NCBI RefSeq assembly: GCF_029867415.1
Contig: NC_081185.1
Span: forward strand, 121,189,987-121,253,986
DNA: 64,000 bases
DNA from: Vicia villosa
Taxonomy: Eukaryota; Streptophyta; Magnoliopsida; Fabales; Fabaceae
Direction of reading: 5' to 3'
Part shown: in pieces, positions 61,201-64,000 of the stretch
How the letters are laid out: each line of letters opens with the position of its first letter
Position numbering within the stretch: position 1 is the stretch's first letter
Translations under genes and position numbers: made by a program
Notes under the pieces: model-generated
Databases searched by the model: none
Told to the model about the DNA's origin: nothing
Seen by the model: only the letters and a program-made list of their open reading frames with translations

Positions 61201-62497
61201 AAATATCAAATATTATTTTATTTTCGAAAATAAAAACATGTTTTTTATGATATGTATCACGAAATTATACAACAGCCAGAAAGAAAGTTGGCAAGCAATG
61301 CATTTTACAGTGCTAGGCAAAGAGTCTGAAATGAAAGTGGAAGTATAAAACTCTCCCATCATTCACAATCACTTAGATGAAAAAGAAAAAAGTTCTGCTA
61401 CTAACTACGAAAATATATGGAAAATATCTCATGATATTTGGGTTGTATTGTATCGTGGAGTAGTTCTTAATATCTTAGATGAACTCTTAGGCCTGGTTTC
61501 CACGTTTGTTTACATTTCATAGTCTGGTTCTTATATTTAATTCGGAGAAAGTCCTATAATTATTGTGATGAATTTTCTTATTTAATCGATATCTGTATAA
61601 ATAAGGGTTAGTGCCTGACCATTTGTATAATAGAAGTATGATCAGGCCTCACAAGTTTGTACTCCTTCTATTTCCTATTTCCTTAATCTAAAACCTCATA
61701 ACTTTCAACAGCAGGTATGCAAGTGTATAGAGTGCTGGTTGGTCTTTGCATTTCACAGATATGCAAATGTAGTTCGCTGTCACCAGAAATGAAGAGTAGT
61801 CTTGCTATTTTTAGCCCTTGAAGTTGTAGAAATGCAGAGTAGAACATACCGTCTCTTCGTTTTTGTCGTTAAAGAGAGGGAAGAGAGGTAGGGAAACATA
61901 CTTAAACATAAACCCTAACCAACATACGGCCGCTATAGGGCTACTTTGCCGCTTCTGCAAAACGTGGATAGCCAGTGATTTGCAGTTCTAATGTTCGATT
62001 ACGGCTTTGTAGTGTGAATTTCAAATGGATAGATCGAAGTTTCAGGTCTGTAACTGATATATAGTATACAATCTTTCCATACTCTCTCATTTAGTCTTAA
62101 TAAGCAAATTTGAATGATAAAATGAATTCACTTAAATTAAACAAACATACTTTCTTCAGATTTTAGGAACAGAAACCATGAAAAGGGTGACATAATAGAT
62201 CACAAAAAACCTATCCTCTCAAGGGGAACCGTAACAAGCAAAATTATATGCTTATGAGTTTAGTTTTTAGCAACAAGGGAGGAAGAAAAAAAATATAAAG
62301 AACGAAGTGATTTTACATATTAAGCCAAGACTACAAATGCAAGAACTACTGCGAGTAAGCAATAGCACATAGGAAATAGAAGAGATAAGATAAACAGAGA
62401 AAGCTACACTCACATTTCCATCCTTCTCTGAGGACTCGCGCTTTTCTGATTTCTTTAGACCAACCAATGCTCTAATCCACTTCCCCGGGACACCCAT
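58244..62497 (-). CDS. IQD: IQ67-domain (IQD) calmodulin-binding protein, six coding exons
   Basis: Coding exons on the minus strand: 62497-62414, 61186-60941, 60801-60574, 60428-60315, 59112-58623 and 58401-58244. All have GT/AG borders and join in frame to 439 aa. The start [19 protein letters not shown] is the family N-terminus. The IQ67 region spans exons 2-3, split after FRGFL as is usual, with three IQ motifs ([42 protein letters not shown]). Then come [20 protein letters not shown] and [18 protein letters not shown], both family landmarks. The C-terminus is basic and serine-rich. IQD proteins bind calmodulin and act as scaffolds at microtubules, membrane or nucleus. The gene looks intact. 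The last exon has a tandem TAGCAG acceptor (58401 or 58398). Confidence 0.95.
59372..59600. mobile_element. MITE in IQD intron 4
   Basis: Left arm ACTATGTCGCCAATTTAGTC, right arm inward ATATGGCACCAATTTAGTCC, about 225 bp. Inner GGTC/GACC words are typical of short Mutator-like or unclassified MITEs. It sits within the 1.2-kb intron between exons 4 and 5 and does not touch splice sites. Confidence 0.6.
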
Positions 62498-63300
62498 CTC
62501 GTCGTTCACTCTATCTCAATCTAGCACAAACCTTGCAATTTTCTGCCCAAGCCAATGCAAACCAGTCAATTATATAAACACAGTCTTAATCAGCCAAAAT
62601 GTGAACTGAATTGACATATAAGATTCGGGAACAACGCGGTGCAGGGTTCACAAATTCAACAAATTATGCAAAGAAACTGTAACAAACTAACTACTAACAA
62701 GATACTCCACAAATTCAACAAATTATGCAAAGAAACTGTCTCCACAGAACATGGAAAAAAATGATTTTTCAAATAATGTAGAGTTAATTACATACCATAT
62801 AAGAATCATTGCTCATAACATCAAAAATAAAATGAACCTTCCTAAAAAAACAATAGATCTCGCCATAATTGAGATAATTGTAAATAAATGAAAAATTACT
62901 TGAACCCTTTTGTTCTAAGTCAACTCATAGTTAACAAACTCAGTTCCAGAAGAGCAATAAACCTCAGAAAATCCCTAATTTCAAAAAAAAAAAAAAATTG
63001 AATTGTGCAAAGCGGAAAAAAAAAGTCCGAAACTTTCGGAAAGAAAAAGGAACCCTATTGCATGAAAAAGAAATGCAGATCCAGTGATGAGAAAGCAAAA
63101 GGTGAATTCACCTCAAACACTGAAACTTATGCAATTGATTTAGAGAGGGAAATCAAAAGCAGGAGAATATACCCTTTTGCTTTTAGCAGATGATTCATGA
63201 CTCACTGAGTCAAATACCGAGTTCCTTCATCCAAAATTATGCAGCTTTGAGTTGAAACAGTGTTTGTTCTCTCTCAAACACTATTTTAATAGGATTCTGA
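62498..63300 (-). promoter_or_regulatory. 5' leader and promoter region of the IQD gene
   Basis: No other gene seen. A pyrimidine-rich tract ending in GGGCAG just upstream of the ATG (near 62543) could be the acceptor of a 5'-UTR intron. The leader may begin near 63240. A plus-strand open frame at 63005-63193 has no domain and is taken as a shadow. Confidence 0.4.
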
Positions 63301-63563
63301 GCTCTTACTATTTTGTTGTTTAGTTTTTTTTTTTTTACTATTTTGTTGTTTAGTTTTAATAATAGAATTTATTTCATTCATTCTTCTCTCATTCCAAATT
63401 CCAAATAAGTTATTTTGTTGTTTTTCACAAATTATATAAAGAGTTAAAAGATAATCCACCTCGCATGCAAAAGTAAAAGTGAAAGGATTAAAACAAGAGA
63501 TTGAGTAATAATTTTATAATTATATGAATAAAATATTTATTAATATTTTATTAAAATAAATAA

Positions 63564-63764
63564 AGAGATTAATTCGAATAGACTGTCAGTGTTTGACACA
63601 TAAGAGGAGAGAATTATGGAAGTAGTTATTAAAATAATTTAATTATAATTTATTTATTTTTATTCTTTATTCTATATTTATGTGTCAAAATCACTGATTC
63701 TAATTGGATGACGGTGTAGAGTTGTTTTACACCGACAGTGTATTCCAATTAATCTCTAAAATAA
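63564..63764. mobile_element. MITE with GAGATTAATT termini
   Basis: Left GAGATTAATTCGAATAGACT then GTCAGTGTTTGACACATAAG; right end inward GAGATTAATTGGAATACACT then GTCGGTGTAAAAC. About 200 bp. A possible TAAA target duplication is ambiguous because of the AT-rich flank. Confidence 0.7.
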
Positions 63765-63814
63765 ATTCTTATTTTAAATATATTTTAGGAGTTAAAAAGT
63801 AGTGCAGTAAAATA

Positions 63815-64000
63815 GTTTTACAATGTCATTCAATAGAAAGTTATCAATTAACCATTTTATTAAATTATTTTTTAAATAAAAGTGGTTTAATTGGATACAT
63901 GGTGGTTTTACAATGTCATTCAATAGAAAGTTATCAATTAACCATTTTATTAAATTATTTTTTAAATAAAAGTGGTTTAATTGAATACATAGTGGTGATT
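63815..64000. repeat. 90-bp tandem repeat of MITE-like sequence
   Basis: A unit starting GTTTTACAATGTCATTCAAT occurs at 63815 and 63905 (period 90 bp) and runs off the window. The text is related to the TTTTACACTGTCA MITE at 24308, so this is probably a rearranged member of that family. Confidence 0.8.

Noticed and set aside
63005..63193. 62-aa basic plus-strand frame
   Set aside because: It lies antisense in the IQD leader/promoter region, with a lysine-rich composition from A-rich DNA.

Overview
This is plant nuclear DNA: AT-rich, with intron-containing genes using GT/AG splice sites, plant-specific families (an IQ67-domain calmodulin-binding protein, Q-type C2H2 zinc fingers with EAR motifs) and dense transposable elements. 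The repeat style (Athila/Tat-like gypsy integrase, tRNA-box-bearing Mutator-like elements, elements full of TTCGGAAGTTCATTTCCGAA palindromes) suggests a papilionoid legume, but that is an impression and not a computed placement.

Layout. 1-3380: non-genic, repeat-like sequence with a (TA)n tract. 3381-28180 and 28174-38863: two tandem copies (A and B) of one ancestral unit of about 10.7 kb. The unit order is gypsy remnant - duplicated flank - small RNase H gene (minus) - LINE fragment - single-finger C2H2/EAR gene (minus) - LINE fragment (minus). Copy A has been inflated to about 25 kb by a palindrome-rich MULE, a 6.56-kb CACTA element carrying at least four host-gene fragments, a 1.0-kb Helitron, a 4.25-kb Ty1/copia element and a 1.9-kb MULE. 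For each of these except the copia element I could find the matching uninterrupted or altered site in copy B. Copy B carries its own 0.5-kb TIR element and a scar of the CACTA element. 39-42 kb: a LINE body and a decayed autonomous CACTA transposase. 42-52.3 kb: an older, diverged third unit (RNase H relic, nested MULEs, a 4.46-kb Helitron, and the intact 408-aa zinc-finger gene). 52.4-58 kb: a second (TA)n tract, decayed copia gag and gypsy gag-like pieces, and MITEs. 58.2-62.5 kb: an intact six-exon IQD gene on the minus strand. 63.5-64 kb: MITE and tandem-repeat sequence.

The genes likely to be functional are the IQD gene, two C2H2/EAR putative repressors (37.1-37.7 and 50.9-52.1 kb) and possibly the duplicated RNase H gene. 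The zinc-finger paralog at 26.3-26.9 kb is a frameshifted pseudogene. The most informative part of the window is the A/B comparison, which works as a natural pair of filled and empty sites. It fixes element ends and target-site duplications to the base, and shows in copy B what looks like an interrupted gap-repair product at a CACTA site.
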